Shown here piece by piece: positions 1 through 5,195 of a DNA stretch of 5,195 bases. Source of the stretch: Acidobacteriota bacterium (GTDB lineage Bacteria > Acidobacteriota > Terriglobia > Terriglobales > Acidobacteriaceae); assembly GCA_019247235.1 (NCBI GenBank), contig JAFAPG010000576.1, forward strand, positions 1-5,195. Direction: 5' to 3'. Position 1 is the first letter of the stretch. Each line of letters starts with the position of its first letter. A program made the translations under genes and the position numbers. Under the pieces are notes generated by a model that made no database searches, had not been told where the DNA came from, and was given only the letters and a program-made list of their open reading frames with translations.

Positions 1-461
1 TGATCAAGGACGAATCTTTTGACCTAGTGTTCACCGGTCTACAATCGGATGATTACGGATTTGCGCAGACCGGTGTCATTTTAGGGGAGCTGCTCGGCTG
101 GCCGCATGCGACCATCATCATGCAAATCGAGAAGATCCCCGAAGGCATTAAGGTAAAACGGGAGCTAGAGGCTGGTTTTTTTCAGTTTGTCGAGATGCCC
201 TTGCCCGCAGTTTTAACCATTCAGTCCGGCATCAACAAACTGCGTTACGCCACTTTAGTAGGAATCAAACAGGCCAAGAATAAGCCTTTGCGGAAGGTCA
301 GTCTGGCCGAAGTGCAACCTGCCCTGGCAGGAAACCTGCAGAAAGTGGAGCGCCTCTATGTGCCGCAAAAGATGAAAAGAACCGATTACCTAGAGGGTGC
401 GGCCGCTGAGGTGGCAAGGACGGTCGTCGAGAAGCTGCGCAATGAGATTCGAGTGCTTTAG
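1..461 (+). CDS. etfB: Electron transfer flavoprotein subunit beta, C-terminal part (5' end outside window)
   Basis: This is the C-terminal ~152 residues of ETF beta. The family is usually about 250-260 residues, so about 100 are missing upstream. The first complete codon is at 3, and the frame is open from the window edge. The GTG at 27 is an internal valine, because residues before it (DESFDL) continue the conserved strand leading into FTGLQSDDYG. ETF beta pairs with ETF alpha as a soluble heterodimer that collects electrons from acyl-CoA and related dehydrogenases; beta holds AMP, or a second FAD in bifurcating forms. Seen here: the nucleotide-loop region (GLQSDDYGFAQTG), the family signature around VKRELEAG...LPAVLT, and the INKLRYATLVGIKQAKNKP block that matches the canonical NxPRYATLxxIxxAKxK. 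The nucleotide loop differs from the mitochondrial GKQAIDDDCNQTG. It ends at TAG, 15 nt before the next gene, and is probably in one operon with it and etfA. Confidence 0.95.
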   Translation, partial: IKDESFDLVFTGLQSDDYGFAQTGVILGELLGWPHATIIMQIEKIPEGIKVKRELEAGFFQFVEMPLPAVLTIQSGINKLRYATLVGIKQAKNKPLRKVSLAEVQPALAGNLQKVERLYVPQKMKRTDYLEGAAAEVARTVVEKLRNEIRVL

Positions 462-476
462 GCAGCAGGAGACCAT

Positions 477-719
477 ATGTCTAGTAAGCAGATGATTCGC
501 GAAGAGGAAGTACAGCTTGGGGGAGACGAAACTCAGGGTACGGTACTCATGACCGTCGGCAAGTTGTTGCTGTGGACTGATCTTATCTTTTTGTCTTTTC
601 TCTATAGCGGCGTCAAGGGGGGCTCATATTTGTACCTTTATTGGACGGTAGTGCAGGCCCTCATTGGGTGTTCGCTGCTTGCTATCGGACGGTATAAACG
701 AGGCAGTTTGACCCATTAG
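477..719 (+). CDS. Small two-helix membrane protein encoded between etfB and etfA (unknown function)
   Basis: An 80-residue protein I do not recognise. It has a strong ribosome binding site, AGGAGA at 467-472, 4 nt before the ATG, and lies 15 nt after etfB and 21 nt before etfA, so it is very likely translated as part of the ETF operon. The N-terminus (residues 1-22) is hydrophilic and acidic (REEE, GGDE). Two hydrophobic segments follow, at about 30-46 (with an Asp at 35) and 51-71, joined by a short KGGS turn. The C-terminal tail RYKRG is basic. By the positive-inside rule this suggests a hairpin with both ends in the cytoplasm. No cysteine motif or cofactor site is visible; Cys65 is the only cysteine and lies in helix 2. 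A role in holding ETF near the membrane quinone oxidoreductase is possible but is inference from position only. It shares its reading frame with etfA, separated by the TAG at 717-719. Confidence 0.75.
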   Translation: MSSKQMIREEEVQLGGDETQGTVLMTVGKLLLWTDLIFLSFLYSGVKGGSYLYLYWTVVQALIGCSLLAIGRYKRGSLTH

Positions 720-740
720 CCCGCATTTTTCATCCAGACT

Positions 741-1733
741 ATGCCTGAGGCCATTTTAGTGGTTGCCGAGCAGCGGGACGGCAAGCTCAACCGGGTTTCT
801 TGGGAAACCCTGAGAGCAGGGCAAGACCTGACGGCGGCAACCGGGTGGAAACTGGATGCCGCGATTCTGGGCGCGGGCGTCGGCTTAATTGCCCGCGAGA
901 TCGCCTCTAAAAGCGTGAATAAAGTGTACGATTTGGAGTCGCCGATCCTGAATCGATATACTCCCGACGCTTTCGCGAATGCCTTAAAGCAATTCATTAG
1001 TCATAACTTGTATTCCCTTGTACTCATGCCCCATACCTATCAAGTACGGGATTTCATTCCCAAGCTGGCGATGGCCATGGAGAGGACCGTCATCAGCGAC
1101 TGTATCGGATTCAGAAAAGATGGTGAGCGGCTGCTGTTTACTCGGCAAATGTTTCAGGGCAAATTCGCCGCCGACGTAAGCTTCAGCTGCCCCCCGCCCT
1201 GGTTTGTCACTTTCCAGAGTGGGGCGTTTCGTGGAGATCAGGTGGAGAGCGCCCAAAGCTCGGCTTCGGTTGAGACCATCGATCTCGATTTGGCGGGAGA
1301 TGCCATTCGTACTAAGCCCGAACAGGTATTTAAAGAAGCAAAGCAGGCTGTGGACTTGACCCAGGCGGAGATCATCGTCTCGGTGGGCAGGGGAATCAAG
1401 GAACAAAAAAATATCGAACTGGCCAAACAACTGGCCGACGCTTTGGGGGGAGAGATCGCGGCATCGCGGCCGATCTGCGATTCCGGCTGGTTACCGATGG
1501 ATCGACAAATCGGCTCTTCCGGACAGACGGTGGCGCCCAAAGTGTACGTGGCATTGGGAATCAGTGGTGCGATTCAGCATATCGTGGGCATGAAAGGATC
1601 GCGCTCGGTGATTGCCATCAATAAGGATCGAGAAGCGCCGATCTTCGAAATCGCCGATGTCGCTGTCGTAGGAGATCTGTTTGACGTCGTTCCTGCCTTG
1701 ATTGAAGCGATCAAGAAAGCCAAGGCGGGATAA
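741..1733 (+). CDS. etfA: Electron transfer flavoprotein subunit alpha (FixB type)
   Basis: A complete 330-residue ETF alpha, a normal length for the family. It carries the redox FAD of the ETF heterodimer and passes electrons to ETF:quinone oxidoreductase. The N-terminal domain (about 1-200) has the family start MPEAILVVAEQRDGKL. The C-terminal FAD domain shows, in order, VGRGI (GRG at 216-218), the ASRPICDSGWLP block (Ser242-Arg243), SGQTVAP (Thr263), ALGISGAIQH (His280, equivalent to the flavin-contacting His of human ETF alpha), and VIAINKDREAPIF followed by VVGDLF. No residue expected for FAD binding looks lost. The ATG at 741 gives the expected N-terminus. No clear Shine-Dalgarno precedes it (the 21 nt after the previous stop are T- and C-rich), so translation may depend on coupling to the upstream small gene. 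It ends at TAA; the 97-nt gap that follows shows no convincing terminator. Confidence 0.97.
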   Translation: MPEAILVVAEQRDGKLNRVSWETLRAGQDLTAATGWKLDAAILGAGVGLIAREIASKSVNKVYDLESPILNRYTPDAFANALKQFISHNLYSLVLMPHTYQVRDFIPKLAMAMERTVISDCIGFRKDGERLLFTRQMFQGKFAADVSFSCPPPWFVTFQSGAFRGDQVESAQSSASVETIDLDLAGDAIRTKPEQVFKEAKQAVDLTQAEIIVSVGRGIKEQKNIELAKQLADALGGEIAASRPICDSGWLPMDRQIGSSGQTVAPKVYVALGISGAIQHIVGMKGSRSVIAINKDREAPIFEIADVAVVGDLFDVVPALIEAIKKAKAG

Positions 1734-1830
1734 TAGCGGTTGTTGTCAGGCGTCGAACCGGGCCATGCAGTCGAAGGCAAGCTGATGGCAATTTTCGTGA
1801 GGCCCATGCCAAAACGCTTAAAGAACCTTC

Positions 1831-3546
1831 ATGCTGGTCTTTCGTAAACCACCGGACAACATTGAGCGGCCGCAAATGACGGCCGACGTGGTCATTGTAG
1901 GTGGTGGACCGGCAGGAATGGGCTGTGCGTTACGGCTAGCACAGCTCATCGACCGGCACAATGCGGCTAATCCCCACTCTTCGATCAATAAGGAGAATAT
2001 CTATGTTCTCGAGAAGGCCCGGGAGGTAGGGCAGCACTGTCTGTCCGGAGCTCTTCTCGATCCGCGATCTATGCGCGATCTCGTTCCAGGTTTTGAACAG
2101 GAAGCGCCGCTAGACGCACAAGTCTCAAAAGAAGCTGTCTACTTCCTGACCGAAAAGCATCGTTTCAAATTTCTTCTTACACCCCCGCCATTGCGAGATC
2201 ACGGAAACTATGTCATTTCGCTCAATCGCTTTGTTAAATGGTTAGGAACGAAGGTAGAGGCAGCCGGAATTACGGTTTTTTCTGGATTCGCCGGGAGTGA
2301 GTTGCTGTTTGCTGGTGATCGAGTGAGCGGAGTGCGAACTGAAGATAAGGGGCTCGATCGACGAAATCAGCCGAAATCAAACTTCGAGCCGGGGTATGAC
2401 TTGGTCGCTAAGATCGTGATCTTGGCCGAAGGATCGCGCGGGTCTTTGACCAAGCAGCTGATTGGGCGCTTCAATTTGATGAAAGATCGAAACCCCCAGA
2501 GCTATGGCCAGGGCGTGAAAGAACTGTGGGAGTTACCGGCAGGACGCCTACACCCGGGGGAAGTGATCTACACCATGGGCTGGCCGCTCACGTCCCGTGA
2601 GTATGGAGGGGCTTGGCTTTATGGTGGTAAAGACAATGTTGTCTCCTTGGGGTTCGTCACCGGGCTAGACTATCCTGATCCGCGGCTCGATCCCCAGCGT
2701 GTGCTGCAACAGTTCAAGCAACACCCCTCAATTCGTCCACTACTCGAGGGCGGGAAAATGATTCGCTACGGCGCCAAGTCGCTGCCCTATGGTGGCTGGT
2801 GGTCCATCCCGCCGCTTGCCGGCAGCGGGTGGATGATTGTCGGGGATGCCGCGGGTATGCTGAACTCTCAACGTCTAAAGGGAATTCATCTTGCAATTGA
2901 GAGCGGAAAATTAGCCGCCGAAACCGCATTCGAGGCCTTGGTCAAGGAGGATTTTTCTATTGCCACCCTCGGCGGTTTCGAAGGCCGCGTCCAAAGTAGC
3001 TGGATCAAAAAGGAGTTATGGAAGGTGCGTAATTTCCACCAAGCTTTTGAGCACGGGTTATGGCGCGGAATATTTCACACCGGCATTCAACAACTGACCG
3101 GTGGTCGTGGTGTTCGCCAGCGTTATCGAGCAAAGCCCGGGTATATGAAGATGAAGAAACTCGACCAACTGCCTGGGGATGGAGGTGCTGAACGGCACCT
3201 GATTGGTCCCGCAAAAGGCGACGGACGCCTGGCTTTTGATAAGCTGACCGATCTCTATCATTCAGGCACCAAACACGAGGAAGACCAGCCTGCGCATCTG
3301 ATTATCCAGGATACCAATACCTGCGAATCTCGCTGCGTGGTGGAGTTTGGTAGTCCTTGCCAACATTTTTGTCCAGCCAATGTATATGAACTGGTGGAAG
3401 AACCATCCGCGCCCAACGGTAAAAGGATCAGCTTGAATCCATCGAATTGTGTACACTGCAAAACCTGCGATATTCAGGATCCGTATCAGATCATCACTTG
3501 GGTCCCTCCTGAAGGCGGCGGTGGACCGAATTACGACGGCATGTGA
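1831..3546 (+). CDS. Electron transfer flavoprotein:ubiquinone (quinone) oxidoreductase
   Basis: A 571-residue ETF-QO (ETFDH type; FixC-like flavoprotein fused to a FixX-like Fe-S domain). It oxidises reduced ETF and reduces membrane quinone, linking the ETF pool to respiration. Motifs in order: the FAD Rossmann motif VVIVGGGPAG (GGGPAG at 24-29); the GQHCLSGALLDP region; the quinone/membrane-binding segment containing TMGWPLTSREYGGAWLYG and GFVTGLDYPDP; the second FAD motif GWMIVGDAAGMLN (334-345) with the following KGIHLAIESGKLAAE; and the C-terminal Fe-S domain. The usual [4Fe-4S] ligands are Cys514 (FCPA) and Cys540, 543 and 546 (CVHCKTC), and the protein ends in the typical PEGGGGPNY. 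Three further cysteines (498, 502, 510) precede the cluster. ATG 1831 is chosen because an in-frame TAA lies at 1819-1821; Met16 (1876) is an alternative start just before the FAD strand. Ribosome binding sites at both are weak. It probably belongs to the etf operon despite the 97-nt gap. Confidence 0.97.
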   Translation: MLVFRKPPDNIERPQMTADVVIVGGGPAGMGCALRLAQLIDRHNAANPHSSINKENIYVLEKAREVGQHCLSGALLDPRSMRDLVPGFEQEAPLDAQVSKEAVYFLTEKHRFKFLLTPPPLRDHGNYVISLNRFVKWLGTKVEAAGITVFSGFAGSELLFAGDRVSGVRTEDKGLDRRNQPKSNFEPGYDLVAKIVILAEGSRGSLTKQLIGRFNLMKDRNPQSYGQGVKELWELPAGRLHPGEVIYTMGWPLTSREYGGAWLYGGKDNVVSLGFVTGLDYPDPRLDPQRVLQQFKQHPSIRPLLEGGKMIRYGAKSLPYGGWWSIPPLAGSGWMIVGDAAGMLNSQRLKGIHLAIESGKLAAETAFEALVKEDFSIATLGGFEGRVQSSWIKKELWKVRNFHQAFEHGLWRGIFHTGIQQLTGGRGVRQRYRAKPGYMKMKKLDQLPGDGGAERHLIGPAKGDGRLAFDKLTDLYHSGTKHEEDQPAHLIIQDTNTCESRCVVEFGSPCQHFCPANVYELVEEPSAPNGKRISLNPSNCVHCKTCDIQDPYQIITWVPPEGGGGPNYDGM

Positions 3547-3626
3547 ATAGGGCGGAAATGGGTTCTTAACTCGCGTGCGGATGGTCTGGAGCGCGCAAAA
3601 TCTAAAGGAACAGGCGGCGAGAAACG

Positions 3627-4412
3627 ATGATTCCAACGCATAAACTCTGGGCATTTTTGCTAGTCTCTGGTGCGCTTTGGGCGCAGCAACCGGTTGTGCC
3701 CTCAACCGGCTTTCCTGGTCTCGATCGCTATCGAGCCTCGCGCGTCGCCATTTATCTCAATGACTATGGGCAACTGGCGCGCTATGGCGAGGCGAATGCC
3801 GCTCTAAAAGCGCCCACCTCGGCAGAGAACCGAGTTGTTTTTTTTGGCGACTCAATTACCGATCAGTGGAAGCTTGAAGAGTCGTTTCCTGGCAAAAATT
3901 ACATTAATCGGGGCATTGGCGGTCAGACCACCTCGCAGATGTTGGTGCGCTTTCGCCAAGATGTCATTAATCTGCAGCCCAAGACCACAGTCATTTTGGC
4001 GGGCACCAATGACATTGCCGGCAATACCGGCCCGATTGCAAATCCAGATATTGAAGCAAACCTTAGCTCGATCTTTGAGTTGGCTCGAGCGCACGGTATT
4101 GCCGTCGTCTTTTCCTCGATTCTTCCCGTCAACAATTACACTCCGCAGTCGCAGGAGTTCTTTGCCTCTCGCCCTGGAGATCGAATCCTGGCTTTGAATC
4201 GCTGGTTAAAGGATTTTAGCGCCACGAACGACGCCATTTATCTCGACTACTATGGCGCCATGGTTGACGAACGAGGCCTGCTGAAACGGGAGCTAGCCGA
4301 GGATGGGTTGCACCCCAACAAAGCGGGCTTTGCCATTATGGCTCCTTTGGCTGAAAAAGCCATTGAGCAGACGCTCGGCCCGGTTCCGGCCCCCTCCTCT
4401 GGCCAAAGGTGA
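3627..4412 (+). CDS. Secreted SGNH/GDSL-family hydrolase (esterase/lipase-like)
   Basis: A 261-residue exported hydrolase of the SGNH fold (TesA / PAF-acetylhydrolase-like lipase_GDSL_2 type). Residues 1-19 form a signal peptide (Lys6, then a hydrophobic core LWAFLLVSGALWA) with likely cleavage at Ala19|Gln20. There is no lipobox cysteine, so it should be periplasmic or secreted. Block I is FFGDSITD with the nucleophile Ser76. Block II is NRGIGGQTT (94-102), supplying the oxyanion glycine. Block III is LAGTNDI with Asn128. Block V is EDGLHPN with Asp226 and His229 completing the triad. All catalytic positions are intact. The natural ester substrate (acyl chain, acetylated sugar or other) cannot be read from sequence. 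It begins 80 nt after the ETF-QO stop, with a weak purine-rich ribosome site (GGCGAGAAACG) before the ATG. I see no functional tie to the ETF genes or to moaA. The Pro-rich tail (GPVPAPSSGQR) looks disordered. Confidence 0.93.
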   Translation: MIPTHKLWAFLLVSGALWAQQPVVPSTGFPGLDRYRASRVAIYLNDYGQLARYGEANAALKAPTSAENRVVFFGDSITDQWKLEESFPGKNYINRGIGGQTTSQMLVRFRQDVINLQPKTTVILAGTNDIAGNTGPIANPDIEANLSSIFELARAHGIAVVFSSILPVNNYTPQSQEFFASRPGDRILALNRWLKDFSATNDAIYLDYYGAMVDERGLLKRELAEDGLHPNKAGFAIMAPLAEKAIEQTLGPVPAPSSGQR

Positions 4413-4426
4413 GCAGATTTCTCCTG

Positions 4427-4456
4427 CTGACCCAATGGCCGTAGTCGCTCTATAAT
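4427..4456 (+). promoter_or_regulatory. Sigma70-type promoter for the moaA leader
   Basis: A perfect -10 hexamer TATAAT lies at 4451-4456. CTGACC at 4427-4432 matches the -35 consensus TTGACA at four of six positions, with an 18-nt spacer. Transcription would start near 4463, directly before the first nucleotide that pairs in the closing helix of the structured leader. The promoter lies just downstream of the SGNH hydrolase stop codon, so moaA is likely transcribed independently of that gene. The assignment rests on consensus match and on position relative to the leader. Confidence 0.65.
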
Positions 4457-4463
4457 GGAAGTA

Positions 4464-4604
4464 GTTTCCGATCGCTGGTGTCTGGGTATACCCGTGACGC
4501 CAGCGACGAGGAGGCCCTGAGGCAGCATTGAGCCAGGAGGCCTCCGAGGGTGTGAGTGGAAACGCTTGCGCCTCCCGTGCCCTGGAGCACCTTGGAAAGG
4601 AAAT
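4464..4604 (+). ncRNA. Structured moaA leader, probable Moco-type (molybdenum cofactor) riboswitch aptamer
   Basis: The ~140 nt after the predicted transcription start fold into nested helices. A closing helix pairs GTTTCC (4464-4469) with GGAAAT (4599-4604). Inside it are four elements: a long hairpin at 4472-4506 (TCGCTGG/CCAGCGA plus GTC/GAC and GGG/CCC, loop TATA); a helix GGAGGCC (4510-4516) with GGCCTCC (4539-4545), extended by CTG/CAG; an 11-bp hairpin 4548-4558/4563-4573 capped by a GAAA tetraloop; and a small hairpin GTGC/GCAC (4577-4590). Single-stranded-looking GCCTCCC and the 3' GGAAAGGAAA resemble, as I remember them, conserved stretches of the Moco RNA motif (Rfam RF01055), which is found upstream of moa operons and is thought to sense molybdenum or tungsten cofactor. 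Position directly upstream of moaA supports this. The helices are read by eye; the family name is from memory and unverified. A cobalamin riboswitch was considered because of GAGCCAGGAG, but its other conserved boxes are absent. Confidence 0.6.
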
Positions 4605-4658
4605 GACTGCGCGGCTTTTTCTGCGTCCTCCTTTCCAGCATATCCAATAGTCGAGGAC
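4592..4658 (+). promoter_or_regulatory. Putative translational expression platform of the moaA leader
   Basis: Two competing pairings are visible. First, TTGGAAAGGA (4592-4601) can pair with TCCTTTCCAG (4629-4638), ten pairs with one G-U, enclosing a small GC hairpin CGCGG/CTGCG (4610-4625). Second, GTCCTC (4625-4630) is the exact complement of GAGGAC (4653-4658), which contains the moaA Shine-Dalgarno. They share 4629-4630 and the helix 4610-4625 also uses 4625, so they exclude each other. The first also competes with the aptamer closing helix for 4599-4601. The simplest reading is that the ligand-bound aptamer holds 4599-4604, frees the anti-Shine-Dalgarno and shuts off moaA, while the free RNA exposes the ribosome site. 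The direction of switching is inferred. Confidence 0.5.
4653..4657 (+). promoter_or_regulatory. moaA: Shine-Dalgarno that selects the CTG start of moaA
   Basis: GAGGA lies 8 nt before the CTG at 4666, which is optimal spacing. It follows the in-frame TAG at 4648-4650, so it can serve only a start between 4651 and the conserved MoaA core. CTG 4666 is the only NTG codon there that keeps the N-terminal strand. This site decides the start call. Confidence 0.6.
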
Positions 4659-4665
4659 TTCGCAT

Positions 4666-5195
4666 CTGCCTCTCCGAGACAAATTCGGCCGCGCAATCAC
4701 CGACCTGCGTATCTCGGTCACCGACCGTTGCAATTACAAATGCGTTTACTGTCGAACCGGGACTCAAGGCGCGATTTACGGCGAGTTACCGCTCGCAGAG
4801 TATCTGCGCATGGCTCGAGTGCTGGTGTCGCTGGGAATTGAGAAGATCCGACTCACCGGGGGCGAGCCGTTGTTGCGCAACGGGCTGGTTGGTTTTGTAC
4901 GGCAACTCTCAGAGCTTCGTACGAGTGATGGCGGCCCGCTCGATTTAGCCCTTACTACCAACGGACATTTGCTGCTCGAATTGGCCAGACCCTTGAAAGA
5001 TGCAGGCCTGAATCGGGTAACGGTCAGCATGGACGCGGTCGATCCCGATCGCTTCGCCCGCATCACGCGAGTGCGGGGAGGTTTCGATCAAGTACTAGCA
5101 GGAATTCGCTCGGCGCGAGATAGCGGCATGTGGCCGGTAAAGGTCAATTGCGTACTGATGCGCGGCTTTAATGAAGATCAGATCATTCCCTTTGG
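4666..5195 (+). CDS. moaA: GTP 3',8-cyclase MoaA, N-terminal part (3' end outside window), probable CTG start
   Basis: The first ~176 residues of MoaA, the radical-SAM enzyme that converts GTP to 3',8-cyclo-7,8-dihydro-GTP in the first step of molybdenum-cofactor synthesis, acting with MoaC in the cytoplasm. The frame begins (M)PLRDKFGRAITDLRISVTDR, exactly where MoaA proteins normally begin. It then has the radical-SAM cluster motif C22-x3-C26-x2-C29 (CNYKCVYC), the SAM-binding LTGGEPLLR (63-71), and further conserved stretches TTNG, VSMDA and ITRVRGGFDQVLAGI. The second, GTP-binding Fe-S cluster lies in the C-terminal part beyond the window. Start choice: the frame is closed upstream by TAG at 4648-4650, and no ATG, GTG or TTG lies between that stop and the conserved core. 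CTG 4666, with GAGGA 8 nt before it, is the best start. A frameshift or base error upstream is the alternative. The gene has its own promoter and a structured leader. Confidence 0.93.
   Translation, partial: MPLRDKFGRAITDLRISVTDRCNYKCVYCRTGTQGAIYGELPLAEYLRMARVLVSLGIEKIRLTGGEPLLRNGLVGFVRQLSELRTSDGGPLDLALTTNGHLLLELARPLKDAGLNRVTVSMDAVDPDRFARITRVRGGFDQVLAGIRSARDSGMWPVKVNCVLMRGFNEDQIIPF

Noticed and set aside
477..1733. Readthrough of TAG 717-719 to make a fusion of the small membrane protein with ETF alpha
   Set aside because: The frames match, but ETF alpha has its own conventional N-terminus at ATG 741, and no recoding signal or stop-codon reassignment is evident (TAG ends etfB as well).
1743..1771. 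Possible promoter before the ETF-QO gene (TTGTCA at 1743-1748)
   Set aside because: The -35 match is good, but the hexamer at correct spacing (TGCAGT) is a poor -10, so a separate promoter is not supported.
1785..1847. 20-codon ORF in the gap between etfA and the ETF-QO gene
   Set aside because: It has no ribosome site, no recognisable sequence, and it overlaps the ETF-QO start in another frame. It is best explained as chance.
4408..4432. Inverted repeat GGTGAGCAG / CTGCTGACC over the hydrolase stop codon as a terminator
   Set aside because: It forms a nine-position stem with a G-G mismatch and a 7-nt loop, but no T-run follows it, and it overlaps the -35 element of the moaA promoter. Not enough for a terminator call.
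4510..4550. Cobalamin riboswitch, suggested by GAGCCAGGAGGCCTCC
   Set aside because: The resemblance is limited to this short stretch. The other conserved B12-box elements are absent, and the downstream gene is moaA, which fits a Moco-type element better.
4250..4767. Three overlapping minus-strand ORFs of 105-148 codons
   Set aside because: They lie opposite the hydrolase, the leader and moaA, have no recognisable motifs, and the sense strand is well explained.
4566..4841. 91-codon + strand ORF overlapping the moaA leader and start
   Set aside because: It runs in a different frame from moaA, covers the structured leader, has low-complexity Arg/Pro/Ser content, and shows no domain. It is a shadow of moaA and its leader.

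Overview
The window is a stretch of bacterial chromosome with every supported gene on the + strand. It runs from an electron-transfer-flavoprotein (ETF) cluster, through a secreted SGNH/GDSL hydrolase, into the start of the molybdenum-cofactor gene moaA. The moderately GC-rich coding, the secreted hydrolase type (signal peptide ending in ...WAQQ), the ETF/ETF-QO layout and the MoaA N-terminus (CNYKCVYCRTG) suggest a soil- or sediment-type acidobacterium. This is an impression from sequence style, not a phylogenetic result.

Positions 1-3546 hold the ETF module: the C-terminal part of ETF beta (etfB, cut by the window edge), an unrecognised 80-residue two-helix membrane protein, ETF alpha (etfA), and a full-length ETF:quinone oxidoreductase carrying its own Fe-S domain. 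Together they would take electrons from acyl-CoA or similar flavin dehydrogenases, pass them through the soluble ETF heterodimer, and deliver them to membrane quinone. The first three genes are tightly spaced (15 and 21 nt). The oxidoreductase follows after 97 nt. The small membrane protein inserted between the two ETF subunits is the least explained gene here.

Positions 3627-4412 encode an exported SGNH-fold esterase/lipase-like hydrolase with all the expected catalytic blocks. It has no obvious functional link to either neighbour.

Positions 4413-4665 are non-coding but dense in signal. There is a good sigma70-type promoter (TATAAT at 4451-4456) and then about 200 nt of leader with several nested hairpins. 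The leader resembles the Moco (molybdenum/tungsten cofactor) RNA motif and is followed by moaA. Its 3' end can form two mutually exclusive pairings that would expose or mask a Shine-Dalgarno sequence at 4653-4657. That Shine-Dalgarno sits 8 nt before a CTG codon at 4666. No ATG, GTG or TTG gives a full-length MoaA in this frame, because an in-frame TAG at 4648-4650 separates moaA from the only upstream ATG. The most interesting part of the window is therefore this leader and the probable CTG start it controls.
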